A DNA stretch of 64,000 bases from an uncultured Pseudomonadota bacterium. Lineage in GTDB: Bacteria; Bdellovibrionota_C; UBA2361; CALMIO01. Within the stretch, counting starts at the first letter, position 1. Every line of letters starts with the position of its first letter. The notes under the pieces were generated by a model. That model was not told where the DNA came from and searched no databases. It worked only from the letters and a program-made list of their open reading frames with translations. The stretch spans positions 202,673-266,672 of the forward strand of contig CALMIO010000003.1 in the NCBI GenBank assembly GCA_937864035.1. The letters are read 5' to 3'. Positions 16,912 to 26,614 of the stretch are shown piece after piece. A program made the position numbers and the translations under genes.

Positions 16912-17807
16912 AAGGAAAATTTTCTTTTATACAATTTGAGCGTGTTAGCAATTAACATCGCCACCGTCATTGGACCAACCCCGCCGGGCACCGGTGAAAC
17001 AGCGGCGGCATTATGCAATACACTTGCATAATCTACATCGCCGACTATTTCACCATTTGATAATTTATTAATACCAACATCAATCGCAATCGCACCCGCT
17101 TTAATAAAGTTAGCGCCAATCAACCGGGGAGATCCAGCGGCGGCAACTATAATATCGCTATCTATTAAAACCTTTCCCAGATCGGCGGTGTGGGAATGAG
17201 CGATGGTTACGGTAGCGTTTCTGGCAAGCAATAATTGGGCGGTCGGCTTGCCAACCAAAGTTGAACGACCTATCACAACCGCGCTTTTGCCGCTCAGATC
17301 GTTTTCTTTAATGTCTAAATAATTTTTCTCCCCTCTTAGCAATCCGTAAGCAAGATCAATCAGCTTTAAAACACCTGCCGGCGTGCACGGCAAAATATCA
17401 GGCGCACCTATCGCTAATTTACCCTGATTGACAATCGATAAGCCATCAATGTCTTTTTCCGGCAAAAGCTGATCAAGCGTTTGCCGCGAATTTAAGTGAG
17501 CTGGCAAAGGCAGCTGTAAAATAAACCCGTCAAGATTCTCTTTTTGTTGAATCTCCTTTAAAAAAGAAGAAAGTTCCGGTTGAGTAATACTTGCCGGAAG
17601 TTGCTCGTAAAATGGAATTATTCCGCAATATCTAGCGGCCTTTTGCTTTCTTGCCAGATAAATTTTCGATGGCAGATGATCACCAACAAGAATCATGCAT
17701 AAGGTCGGCGCTCTTAAACCTTTGGCTAAATATCGCTGAATCTCCAAGCGAAAATTATCCAGCAACATAGCGGATAACTTTTTCCCATCCAAAACTAAAG
17801 CGCTCAT
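16908..17807 (-). CDS. folD: Bifunctional methylenetetrahydrofolate dehydrogenase/cyclohydrolase
   Basis: A 299-residue FolD that converts methylene-THF to methenyl-THF and then 10-formyl-THF, with NADP. Signature regions: GDHLPSKIYLARKQKAARYCG (family usual YVxxK motif in the form YLARKQKA), GFILQLPLPAHLN, EKDIDGL, PCTPAGVLKLI, GRSTLVGKPTAQLL and PVPGGVGPMTVAML. It leads the glycine cleavage operon and overlaps gcvT by four bases, so glycine-derived C1 units feed directly into formyl-folate or NADPH formation. Confidence 0.96.
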   Translation of the reverse strand: MSALVLDGKKLSAMLLDNFRLEIQRYLAKGLRAPTLCMILVGDHLPSKIYLARKQKAARYCGIIPFYEQLPASITQPELSSFLKEIQQKENLDGFILQLPLPAHLNSRQTLDQLLPEKDIDGLSIVNQGKLAIGAPDILPCTPAGVLKLIDLAYGLLRGEKNYLDIKENDLSGKSAVVIGRSTLVGKPTAQLLLARNATVTIAHSHTADLGKVLIDSDIIVAAAGSPRLIGANFIKAGAIAIDVGINKLSNGEIVGDVDYASVLHNAAAVSPVPGGVGPMTVAMLIANTLKLYKRKFSL

Positions 17808-17930
17808 TAAATTTTTCTTAGATTATAATTTATTGAAGAATATTTCTGGCTAATTGTAAAATGTTTTATATAACGCTTTAAAATTTTTATCCAGAGCCCA
17901 AACAATCTTTCGCAAAGAAAGCAAAAACTT

Positions 17931-19112
17931 TTAAGGGGCCTGATTGTTTTCGGTTATTAACTTTAACAATTCTTCAGCAATAAGTTTATGCCCTATCTTA
18001 TTTGGATGACATAAATCAGAAGTAACCAACAATTTTTTGTTGCTTTCAATCATGCGCTTGTTTTCCGATCGCAATCTATCAACCTCAGCTTTTTCCAAAA
18101 GTCCCGCACTTAATTTGTCAACGACACTTTCCAGATAACTTTGCCCATTAAAATAAAGAGCTCCTTCGCTTGTGGCGGTGTTTTTAGCGGCGCGAGAGTA
18201 ATGACCGGGCGAGCAAAGCGAGAGCACTAAAACCTTTTCAGCTCCGTATCTCCTGCTATCTTTAATCATCGCTTGAATGTTGTAAGCGTAACGGCTTTTT
18301 GAGACGGCCGGCTGTCGTGGCGGGTGATTTCGCTCCATAGCAATTTGCGGAGCTTTTTCAAAAGCGATTTTCAACGATCTAAAAAGAGCCGAATATTCGA
18401 GATAAGACAACGCTTTGCGAACCGCTTTAGCGCGACGAAAACGATCAACTTGAGCAACATGAGCAACATAAGAAGGCTTAGCGTCATTGGCGCCAAAAGA
18501 GATAACAACTAAATCTGGCTTATAAATTGGGGCAAATTTATCAAAAATCAACCGTCCATATTCGGACGAATCGCCCGGAATCGCAAAGTTACCAAGCTCG
18601 ATTTTGCGCCCCGCAAAAGCTTCTTTCAGTTTTTCCGTTAAAACAAAAGAATAACTATCCTCAAAATCAACTCCCCAGCCATAACTACTAGAATCGCCAA
18701 AAACCAAAACGCGATACATCCCCGGCTCCTTTACGTTCTTAAGATCGGGACCACGAAACCCAAGCTTATTAGCGACTACCAAATAAGGTTTTTTATAATC
18801 GGTCGGCAACAAGCTAAAAGTATTGATGACTCGGCGTTCGACTTCCGGAATCAATCTGGCGCGAAAACCATCTCCAGATTCAAAGATTGATAGCCACTCC
18901 CGCTCTTCGTTCGACATCCGATTTTGATGAGATCTCTCGATCAAATTTAGATCCTCCTGCATCCAGCGAGGAAGATCTACAACCACTTTCGCAGTTTCAA
19001 GCGAGTTTTGATCAAGCCGCAAAACACGACAAACCGCTTCCAAAAGCAACAAGACAAGCGTCGGAACAAGCAGTGCAATCAACAGATTGACGGTTTTGAC
19101 TCTTTTATACAT
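17931..19112 (-). CDS. Membrane-anchored SGNH/GDSL hydrolase
   Basis: A 393-residue protein with one N-terminal transmembrane helix (about residues 8-27) and a periplasmic SGNH-hydrolase domain. Block I is FGDSSSYGWG (Ser141 nucleophile), the block III type motif is SFGAND (205-210), and the C-terminal catalytic pair is DLCHP (Asp366, His369). The family covers lipases, esterases and O-acetyl hydrolases acting on polysaccharides or peptidoglycan. An insertion of about 80 residues separates blocks III and V. It starts eight bases after the stop of the DNA methyltransferase gene and is probably co-transcribed with it. The substrate is unknown. Confidence 0.82.
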   Translation of the reverse strand: MYKRVKTVNLLIALLVPTLVLLLLEAVCRVLRLDQNSLETAKVVVDLPRWMQEDLNLIERSHQNRMSNEEREWLSIFESGDGFRARLIPEVERRVINTFSLLPTDYKKPYLVVANKLGFRGPDLKNVKEPGMYRVLVFGDSSSYGWGVDFEDSYSFVLTEKLKEAFAGRKIELGNFAIPGDSSEYGRLIFDKFAPIYKPDLVVISFGANDAKPSYVAHVAQVDRFRRAKAVRKALSYLEYSALFRSLKIAFEKAPQIAMERNHPPRQPAVSKSRYAYNIQAMIKDSRRYGAEKVLVLSLCSPGHYSRAAKNTATSEGALYFNGQSYLESVVDKLSAGLLEKAEVDRLRSENKRMIESNKKLLVTSDLCHPNKIGHKLIAEELLKLITENNQAP

Positions 19113-19120
19113 TAAATTAC

Positions 19121-20971
19121 TTAAAATATAGGGGGACTTTCTAAGCTCCTTTGAGGCAGTGATAGTGATTGACCATCTAAGCTATTTGGGCTTTCTCCAG
19201 AGTAAATCTTCCGAACAAGCAGATCAAGTTCAAAATATAATTTTTCAGAGCGCCCTTGCGTTTGAATTTCAAGGACTTTATCAGCAATACGCTGGTAGCC
19301 AGAAAAAAAAGAGGTCGGCAAAGGAAAACAATTGATGTCGGCTAAAATCACCTTCGGAAAAAGTTTGCGGCAAGCTTTTTTGCCGATCAAGGATATTATT
19401 TCCGAACCAACTCTTGAATTTAAAATGCCGCTCAAAGCAATCAACATTTTACAATCCAAATCATCTCTTTTAAGCAAAACATGCAATATTGAACGGTTAT
19501 AAATATATTCTTGATCAGTATAGGCGGCGAAAAATCTCTGCGAATCAGCTCCAAGAATTTCACGAATTAAAACCCGCGGCTTGGCAAAAACTGCTCTGTC
19601 GACAAACTCCGCAACCCAACAACCATAACGAAGATAAAGACCTCTCCAAGAAACAGTGAAAGGCTTAAGATCTCTGCCACTTAAATATCGCATACTATCA
19701 GAACCGTTATTGATCTTCGAATGAAAAGGTTTTTCCAAAACAACTTCGGCGGTTTGTGGAGGCTCTCCTTTGCCATTCATGTAAATTTGCGGGCCAACAT
19801 AAGCGACAAACGGAGAGTCGGAGCTTGCCAAAGTAAAGCTGTTTTGTTTTATCTCTTTGAAAAAATTATACGACAAATCCGAAAATCCTAAAGGAATTTG
19901 CCAATTAAAATAATTCTGCAAGGACTCAAACGATAAATGGTTTTCTTCGCAGGTTAAATTAGTTTTGTCAGCTAGAGATCTTATTTTCAAAAAGGGGGAT
20001 TTTCTTTTTAAAACCACAGTGACAACTTCAATTTGAGCCTTGGGAAAAACAGCAAAAGCGAAAGTTTCAATTTCGGCGATGGCGTTTTCTTGCATAAGGA
20101 GTTTGCGCAAATTTTCAGCCGACGGAATACCGCACCATGAATTCGGCATCACAAAAGACACAAGACCATCTTCTTTGATCGCGAAAAAAGCCTTAGCAAG
20201 AAAAACGGAAGCTTTGTCAATTTTGCCTCCTAAAATACCCTGCCAGCGATTTTGAAGAAAAATTATTTGATCTTTGCCAATCTTTCCCTGACGGCTAATG
20301 CCAAAAGGCGGATTGCCAATTATTAAATCGTATTTTTTTTCAAGTTCGCCTATTAGCGTGTCCTTCAAAAAGATCTTTAAATCCGCCGCTCGACTGGCGC
20401 CAAGCTCAAATAGACGAAGATTGATAAAAAATTTAGCGGCTGAAATCGCCAGAGGATTAATGTCAAAAGCCTCCAGTGAGCCCTCTAAATAATCTCTTAT
20501 TTGATCTGGTTGATAATTAAGGGCATATAATTCGTCCAACAAAGCGACTAAAAATACCCCCGAACCAACTGCTAGATCACAAACAGCGTTCATTTTATTT
20601 AGAGGATTGCCGCCAAAATGCTCTAAGGCTGTTTTAGCCATCCGCCGACCAAGCCAGCTTGGAGTATAAAAAACACCATTGCGCTCTCTTTCATCGGCTA
20701 AAAATATCTTTTCAAAATTCCCGATCAATTCGTAAGTTTCCGGAACAAGCTCGTCGTTAGATAAAAAGATATTTTTTTCTCCTTGGCCATTAGAAAGGGA
20801 AAAATCAATCAGAGAAAATAGATCAGTAGAAAAAAACTTATTTAATTCAAAAGCATCAAAAGAATCAGAAAGCAGGAAACGGCTAACATCAAGCGCGTTA
20901 ATTTTATTTAATATTTGGCGTGTTAATTTCTGACGATTTTTTTGATTGATCTTGTTTATGCCAGCAATCAT
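19121..20971 (-). CDS. N6-adenine DNA methyltransferase, Eco57I/TaqI-like, orphan
   Basis: A 616-residue class I SAM methyltransferase with the gamma-type order. Motif X-like GVFYTP is at 99-104, motif I DLAVGSGVF at 132-140, an acidic AFD at 168-170 and the catalytic motif IV NPPFG at 220-224. The C-terminal ~300 residues, including VAYVGPQIYMNG and SGRDLKPF, fit a target-recognition domain like that of TaqI and of Type IIG enzymes. The N-terminal 95 residues show no PD-(D/E)xK nuclease motif, and no restriction gene is adjacent, so this looks like an orphan methylase. Its partner in the transcript is an SGNH hydrolase. Confidence 0.85.
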   Translation of the reverse strand: MIAGINKINQKNRQKLTRQILNKINALDVSRFLLSDSFDAFELNKFFSTDLFSLIDFSLSNGQGEKNIFLSNDELVPETYELIGNFEKIFLADERERNGVFYTPSWLGRRMAKTALEHFGGNPLNKMNAVCDLAVGSGVFLVALLDELYALNYQPDQIRDYLEGSLEAFDINPLAISAAKFFINLRLFELGASRAADLKIFLKDTLIGELEKKYDLIIGNPPFGISRQGKIGKDQIIFLQNRWQGILGGKIDKASVFLAKAFFAIKEDGLVSFVMPNSWCGIPSAENLRKLLMQENAIAEIETFAFAVFPKAQIEVVTVVLKRKSPFLKIRSLADKTNLTCEENHLSFESLQNYFNWQIPLGFSDLSYNFFKEIKQNSFTLASSDSPFVAYVGPQIYMNGKGEPPQTAEVVLEKPFHSKINNGSDSMRYLSGRDLKPFTVSWRGLYLRYGCWVAEFVDRAVFAKPRVLIREILGADSQRFFAAYTDQEYIYNRSILHVLLKRDDLDCKMLIALSGILNSRVGSEIISLIGKKACRKLFPKVILADINCFPLPTSFFSGYQRIADKVLEIQTQGRSEKLYFELDLLVRKIYSGESPNSLDGQSLSLPQRSLESPPIF

Positions 20972-20999
20972 ATCAATCTACAGCTCGCTTTTTGGGCAT

Positions 21000-23900
21000 T
21001 TAATAACTCTCCGCTACTCGCCGCAGATTAGCGCTGAATAATGCTAACGCCGCCACATCAGCCGATGGATTCTGCCTTAATTCCCTCGCTTGACGCTGAA
21101 TATTTAAGGCAAAACTATTGCGCTCAAAGGCGTTGTTATCGAACAGATTATTCCAACCTCTCAACATAAAGAGATTGACGCTTCTTCGTATCTGACGCAA
21201 ACTATCGGTTAGCAACTCATGTTCAGCTTTAGAACGAGTTTGAACGCTTGAAGCGCCTCGCAAAAGATCGGCAACATCTAAAAACTCCAATAAATTCAAA
21301 TAACGACTCCCTATAATCTGTAAATCACCTTTCAATCGCAGTGCCGCCCAAGATATTTCATACAAGATTTCAATCAATGAAAGCGCCTGCATAGTTACTA
21401 TCAATTGTTGATCTAAACCAAATGTCTGTAATTTGCTTATTTTATCTTGCAGACGATTTCTATCATTAACCACTAAAATTTTCGGCAAAATCGATATCAA
21501 TTTATGAATATTACTTTTATGCAGATTGACTAGTTCAACCGGATCAATGCCAGATCTTAATTCACTAACCAGCCAAACCGTTGAATCTCGCAGGCCAACC
21601 GTCAGCAACCGAGCAGAATCAATAAAATCTTTTGCCGAGTTGGGAGTATCAAGTATCCTAAGGGCCTTTCTGGCTCCATTAAAATCTATTATGTTTTGAG
21701 CGATCAATGCCGCCTGTAGGGCGGTCTCAGGAGAAACAACTTGAGAAGTTGTAATTCTGTTTAAAAATGTAATCCCAAGAATTTCGCCGATCTGATTAGC
21801 AAATTGTGAAGCTATAATATTCTTGGCCAATGGATGTTGAAGCAATTTATCTTTAAAACGCTCAACTATTGATCTAGGAAAATAATCTAACAGCAACTCA
21901 TTAGAAATTGGCATTTCAAAAATCTTAGATTCCAGCAGATTGTCTTTAATCCACATTTTAACACCAGCCAAACAAATTGCCAGTTCCGGCACAAATAACC
22001 CCTCTCCCTTCAAGGCTCTCTCCTCAAATTCAGAGTTATTTGGCAATCCTTCAAGCCGTGGATTTATAATCTTTAGCTCCGCAAGTTTATCAATCAAAGC
22101 TTGAAAATGATTCAAAGATTTTTTTGAAAACTTGGCAACCTGAGCAAGAACTAGCGCTTGACTCCAATTGTGCTCTAAAACTTTATCACAAACTTCTAGA
22201 TCAATACTTTTGAGCAACTTATTCCTTTCATCGCCAGACAACAAACCAGTGCTTTGCAAATCGGCGAAAAGAAGTTTTAAATTAACTTCATGATCGGAAA
22301 GATCCACTCCGCCAGAATTGTCAATAGCATCAGTGTTAATTTTGCCCCCTTTTCGGGCGAACTCGACGCGGGCACGCTGGGTAAACCCAAGATTACCTCC
22401 CTCGCCAACAACTTTAGCGCGCAATTCGGCTCCGTCAACCCTAACGCGATCATTAGTAGAATCTGCGACTTGTGGATGAGTCTCGCTGGAAGCTTTAAAG
22501 TAAGTTCCAATCCCGCCGTTCCAAATCAGATCAACTGGCGCCATTAAAATTAGACGAATCAGCTCTTCGCCATTGACAACATCAGAAGCATCTGATTGCA
22601 CACCAAGAACTTTTCTGACCTCGGATGAAAGTTTAATTTGCTTAGCAAAACGATCATATACTCCGCCTCCTTTAGAGATTAATTTCGGGTCATAATCGCT
22701 CCATTGCGATTTTGGCAACCTAAACAGCCGCTGACGTTCGCCGTAAGCGGCTTCCAAATCAGGGTTAGGATCAATAAAAATATGCTTATGATTAAATGCC
22801 GCTACTAGGTGCATTTTTTTGCTCAGCAACATGCCATTACCAAAAACATCTCCGGACATATCTCCAATTCCAACGGCAGTAAAAGAATTATTAATATAAT
22901 CGATTCCAAGATCGTTAAAATGCCGCTTAACGCACTCCCAAACACCCCTTGCGGTTATTCCATATTTTTTATGATCGTACCCGTTCGAACCTCCGGAAGC
23001 GAAAGCGTCGCCCAGCCAGAAGTTATATTCCTCAATCGCGATTTTATTGGCGATATCGCTAAAGGTGGCGGTTCCTTTGTCGGCGGCAACCACAAAATAA
23101 GGATCAAAACCATCATAAACAACGCAATTAGCCGGATGAACAACCTTATTATTTAATTTATTGTCGGCAATACTCAGAAGAGCTCTAATGTATTCAGCGT
23201 AAGCTTCTTCAGCAACTTGACTAACTCGAGCCGGATCGTTTAAAAAAGTTTGCCGAATAACAAATCCTCCTTTCGCGCCGCTTGGAACTATGACGGCGTT
23301 TTTAATCCTTTGCGTTTTCATTAAACCGAGAATCTCTGAGCGATAATCTTGGTAACGATCGCTCCAGCGAATACCTCCTCGCGAAACCCGATCGGATCTT
23401 AAATGCACCCCTTCGCCGAATTTGGTTACCACAAAGATCTCGAATTTTGGGCGGGGATTTGGAAGCAAAGGACATTCTTCTGAAAAGAATTTTAAAGCCA
23501 CAAAACGATTGGTCGCGAAAAACGAAGTTCTAACCGTTGAAGAGAGTAACGTTAAATAAGCACGCAAAATTCGATCGGTGTTAATATCGGTAATCGAACT
23601 CAAAGCATCAGAATATTCAGAATATATAAGTTGAGCTTGCGGCAAACGCTCTTCTAAAGAGAGTTTTAAACTAGGATCAAAACGGAGATAAAAAGCTTTA
23701 ATAAATAACTTCGCAACCTTAGGGTTTTCAGCGAAAGCATCTAATAAGGTACGAAAAGTTGCGAATGAACTTACTTGCCAAGTAAAAGCGCAATAAGCTC
23801 TAAGCAACTCAACATCAGCCAAGCTTAGACCAGCAGATAGAAGCAGTTTATTTAAAACATCATCTCGAGCGTCGCCAGCTATAATCACCCGCAACGGCTC

Positions 23901-25700
23901 GCGCAAGATTAAATTCAACTCGCTTGCTTTTGAAACACCAGACATGCTTAAAAGATAGCGGCTGATATGAACAGATCCTTCAAGTTGAACTTGCCAACTC
24001 TGTTGGCTCTCGACCCTAAAACCGCAATTGGTCAATAGGGGGAAAACATCCGACAACCGCAAATTTTTCTCTTTTGAATAAATCTTTAAACAAAATGTTT
24101 TTTTAGTAACTGCTTCTGACCCTAGTTGTTTCGACAGCTCACTGGCAATTTCGTTTTCTGTTAAATCAAAAAAAGCGACTTTGAGAGACTCTTCGGGCTT
24201 AATGTCAGACAATATTTGCAGATCTTCGACCGCGTGATCGGGAGCGGTCAAAGAACAGTAATCAGAAGGAAGTTGATCAATTAAATCCTGAACTTTCGCC
24301 GATAAACCTCTGGCAGAAGCTTTTTCAAGAACTAGCTCGCTCCAAGATTTGGAGATCATTTCAAGATCTCGCTCAATATCAAGCCGTTGGTATTTTTTTC
24401 TGCCGATTGCTGTCGTAGGAAGGTTAAAAAAACAACGAACTACCGGTTGGTTGCCAATATCAACTGCGCAACTTGATTGGTCGGAATCAACTTCAAATAT
24501 CTCTTCAAGCCTGCTTTGAAGCTTACTCATCGTTTCATTGGTAAAACGAAAACGCGGAACCGTTACTAAGGCGAAAACTTTTGAAAGCCCTCGATCAGCG
24601 CGAAAAGAGAAATGCAAACTATTATAGTCGTGGACGATCAAAGCGTCTTTTGCCAGCTCGAGCAGAGACTCAGAATTAATTTGCAAAGATTCGTTTAGCG
24701 GAATCGCATTTAAACGATCGCTTATTGAACGAGCGTCATGAGAATTTGGCATAACGCCGACTTTCTGAAAAACGTCTTTTAAACGGGCTCGTAGGATTGG
24801 AACAGTGGCCACCTCCTGAGAAAAAGCTTGCGAGGTAAAAATTCCGCAGAAAATTTTAATTTCCGAAGATCCGTCAGCAACAACAATCGCCGATATTTTC
24901 TCGAAGCGGTGCACAGGACTCTCAAGGTTTGTTTGTTGAAAGAAAAACTCTGGATTGCCGGAACGTTTGCGAACTTCTTTGATCTCCTTGAGCAACCCTT
25001 TAGCCAGAACGCCCTTGAACAAACCGTAATCGCCTCGCGAAACATGAGCACCCAGCAGTACAAAATTTCCGTCAAGCAACCAATTTAGAAAGTCTTTAAC
25101 TTCTTCGGCATTTATTACTGGATCATTTCCTAAAGATTGTCCGTTTAAGTCGTCGGCAAGACAGCTGATAATTTTTTTAACTTCTTCAAAGTCGTCGGTA
25201 ACATTGATTAACTCATTCAGTCCGGTTCTTAAATCATCAATAAGACGATCTGCCGCGGGTTCATCTAAATCATCTATTTGAGTTAAACTAATCGAAAGCT
25301 TCTGCTCGTTAATATCAAAAACAGGGTGCCAAAGGGAGCGAATTTTACCGCCAGCCCGAGTAACATACTCCAAGATAGTGGTAACTATAAAGGCGCGATC
25401 AGCAATCGTTAAACCAATGTAAAACTTGCCCGCTATTTGAATCTTTTTTAAGACAAAATTCTCTGTCCGTTTTCGGCTAACATAAGCTCTTAAAAGCTCA
25501 TCAAAGGCAAGATAGATTTCGCGCAAAATATCATTTGAAAGTTGCTCCAACTGCTCAGCTGTGATATGATTAACAATCTTTGAAATTAAAAGTTCAGGAG
25601 GAAAAACTACTTTTGAACCCCCATTTAAATGACCAGCTGGCGTTGATATCAATGAGACAAGCGATCTGATTTTTTCTTTGACAATTTCCGAGTTTTCCAT
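21000..25700 (-). CDS. gdhB: NAD-specific glutamate dehydrogenase, large (GDH-180) type
   Basis: A 1566-residue protein of the large NAD-dependent glutamate dehydrogenase family, which deaminates glutamate to 2-oxoglutarate and ammonia. The catalytic core lies at about residues 730-1150 and shows GVHLRSDRVSRGGIRWSDR, RSEILGLMKTQRIKNAVIVP, SGAKGGFV and the Rossmann region IWNGGIGTYFKA with VGEGGNLG. The long N-terminal part carries the ACT-like and helical regulatory regions typical of this family. Length matches alpha- and gammaproteobacterial members (about 1550-1620). It stands upstream of the DNA methyltransferase with a 28-base gap. gdhB is used in some species; the symbol is a guess from the family. 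Confidence 0.93.
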   Translation of the reverse strand: MENSEIVKEKIRSLVSLISTPAGHLNGGSKVVFPPELLISKIVNHITAEQLEQLSNDILREIYLAFDELLRAYVSRKRTENFVLKKIQIAGKFYIGLTIADRAFIVTTILEYVTRAGGKIRSLWHPVFDINEQKLSISLTQIDDLDEPAADRLIDDLRTGLNELINVTDDFEEVKKIISCLADDLNGQSLGNDPVINAEEVKDFLNWLLDGNFVLLGAHVSRGDYGLFKGVLAKGLLKEIKEVRKRSGNPEFFFQQTNLESPVHRFEKISAIVVADGSSEIKIFCGIFTSQAFSQEVATVPILRARLKDVFQKVGVMPNSHDARSISDRLNAIPLNESLQINSESLLELAKDALIVHDYNSLHFSFRADRGLSKVFALVTVPRFRFTNETMSKLQSRLEEIFEVDSDQSSCAVDIGNQPVVRCFFNLPTTAIGRKKYQRLDIERDLEMISKSWSELVLEKASARGLSAKVQDLIDQLPSDYCSLTAPDHAVEDLQILSDIKPEESLKVAFFDLTENEIASELSKQLGSEAVTKKTFCLKIYSKEKNLRLSDVFPLLTNCGFRVESQQSWQVQLEGSVHISRYLLSMSGVSKASELNLILREPLRVIIAGDARDDVLNKLLLSAGLSLADVELLRAYCAFTWQVSSFATFRTLLDAFAENPKVAKLFIKAFYLRFDPSLKLSLEERLPQAQLIYSEYSDALSSITDINTDRILRAYLTLLSSTVRTSFFATNRFVALKFFSEECPLLPNPRPKFEIFVVTKFGEGVHLRSDRVSRGGIRWSDRYQDYRSEILGLMKTQRIKNAVIVPSGAKGGFVIRQTFLNDPARVSQVAEEAYAEYIRALLSIADNKLNNKVVHPANCVVYDGFDPYFVVAADKGTATFSDIANKIAIEEYNFWLGDAFASGGSNGYDHKKYGITARGVWECVKRHFNDLGIDYINNSFTAVGIGDMSGDVFGNGMLLSKKMHLVAAFNHKHIFIDPNPDLEAAYGERQRLFRLPKSQWSDYDPKLISKGGGVYDRFAKQIKLSSEVRKVLGVQSDASDVVNGEELIRLILMAPVDLIWNGGIGTYFKASSETHPQVADSTNDRVRVDGAELRAKVVGEGGNLGFTQRARVEFARKGGKINTDAIDNSGGVDLSDHEVNLKLLFADLQSTGLLSGDERNKLLKSIDLEVCDKVLEHNWSQALVLAQVAKFSKKSLNHFQALIDKLAELKIINPRLEGLPNNSEFEERALKGEGLFVPELAICLAGVKMWIKDNLLESKIFEMPISNELLLDYFPRSIVERFKDKLLQHPLAKNIIASQFANQIGEILGITFLNRITTSQVVSPETALQAALIAQNIIDFNGARKALRILDTPNSAKDFIDSARLLTVGLRDSTVWLVSELRSGIDPVELVNLHKSNIHKLISILPKILVVNDRNRLQDKISKLQTFGLDQQLIVTMQALSLIEILYEISWAALRLKGDLQIIGSRYLNLLEFLDVADLLRGASSVQTRSKAEHELLTDSLRQIRRSVNLFMLRGWNNLFDNNAFERNSFALNIQRQARELRQNPSADVAALALFSANLRRVAESY

Positions 25701-25783
25701 AATTTAAATAGTTCTAGATAGGCGATATTATAAATAATAATTCGAAAAATTTAAAGCTACTCAAAATTGAACTGCCGCCATCT

Positions 25784-26614
25784 TTGGGTCAATTTTTAAA
25801 TCAATCTTTAGATCGGGTAAGTCAAGTAGAAAGTATAGAAAGAGAGCTTTTAAAGCTTAAAGACAAAATGGTTAACGAATGGAACTCTGTTCCGCTCGTA
25901 ATGTCTGAAAAATATTCTACCGATCAATTAGTAGAACTAGATACCAACACGTTCGAGCGATTTAGTCCGCATCCGTATTTATCGATAGAAAGCGCGCCTT
26001 ATCCTAAAGGTGTTTCTCCTTTCAGCCTTAGATCAACAGTGAAAGAAAATCTAACTAAAGCCGCCAAACTTTTAAATGAACTTTGGCCCGAAGCCAAGTT
26101 AAAAATTTTCGACTGCTATAGACCTTTGGAAGTCGCAACTTTTTTGGCGCGCCGCGAAGCTCGTCGCTTAATGAGCGAAGACAAGGATCAAGGTGTTTTC
26201 CAAGGCGACCCAACAAATCCAACAGAAGCTGAATACAAGAAGTATTTTGGCGACCCGCGTCAAATGTTCGCCATTCCAAGCGACAACCCTCTGACGCCGC
26301 CGCCACATTCAACTGGCGCGGCAGTTGATTTGACAATCGTTTCGCCAGCAGGAGTGGAGATTGATTTCGGAGGAGCGGTTGACGATCCCCCGCCAACTTC
26401 TTTCCCATTGACGTACGCTAAGGACGGCGGCTCTTATGACCAAATTTATGACAATTGGCGAAAATTTCTACTCGCTTTAATGAGCAAATTTGAGTTCGCG
26501 CGACTTCCTCGCGAGTGGTGGCATTTTAGCTTTGGAGATCAAAGGTGGGCAAAAATTCAGCAAAAAATTACCGGCAACTCTCAGATTTGCGCGTTTTATC
26601 CACGGATCGGATAA
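25784..26614 (+). CDS. VanX/DdpX-type D-alanyl-D-alanine dipeptidase
   Basis: A zinc dipeptidase of the M15D family, which cleaves D-Ala-D-Ala. Visible motifs: FDCYRP with Arg113, the first zinc site HSTGAAVD (His175, Asp182) and the catalytic/zinc pair EWWH (Glu244, His247). The linear spacing fits VanX and DdpX. No vanH, vanA or DdpA-F transport genes are near, so vancomycin resistance is not implied; recovery of D-Ala from peptidoglycan or digestion of foreign wall fragments is more likely. The frame begins at a TTG (25784), and ATG 25868 (Met29) is an equally plausible start. The last 47 bases overlap the convergent 223-residue gene. Confidence 0.85.
   Translation: MGQFLNQSLDRVSQVESIERELLKLKDKMVNEWNSVPLVMSEKYSTDQLVELDTNTFERFSPHPYLSIESAPYPKGVSPFSLRSTVKENLTKAAKLLNELWPEAKLKIFDCYRPLEVATFLARREARRLMSEDKDQGVFQGDPTNPTEAEYKKYFGDPRQMFAIPSDNPLTPPPHSTGAAVDLTIVSPAGVEIDFGGAVDDPPPTSFPLTYAKDGGSYDQIYDNWRKFLLALMSKFEFARLPREWWHFSFGDQRWAKIQQKITGNSQICAFYPRIG

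Noticed and set aside
19121-20971. Type IIG restriction-modification enzyme
   Set aside because: No PD-(D/E)xK motif in the N-terminal 95 residues; more like an orphan methylase.
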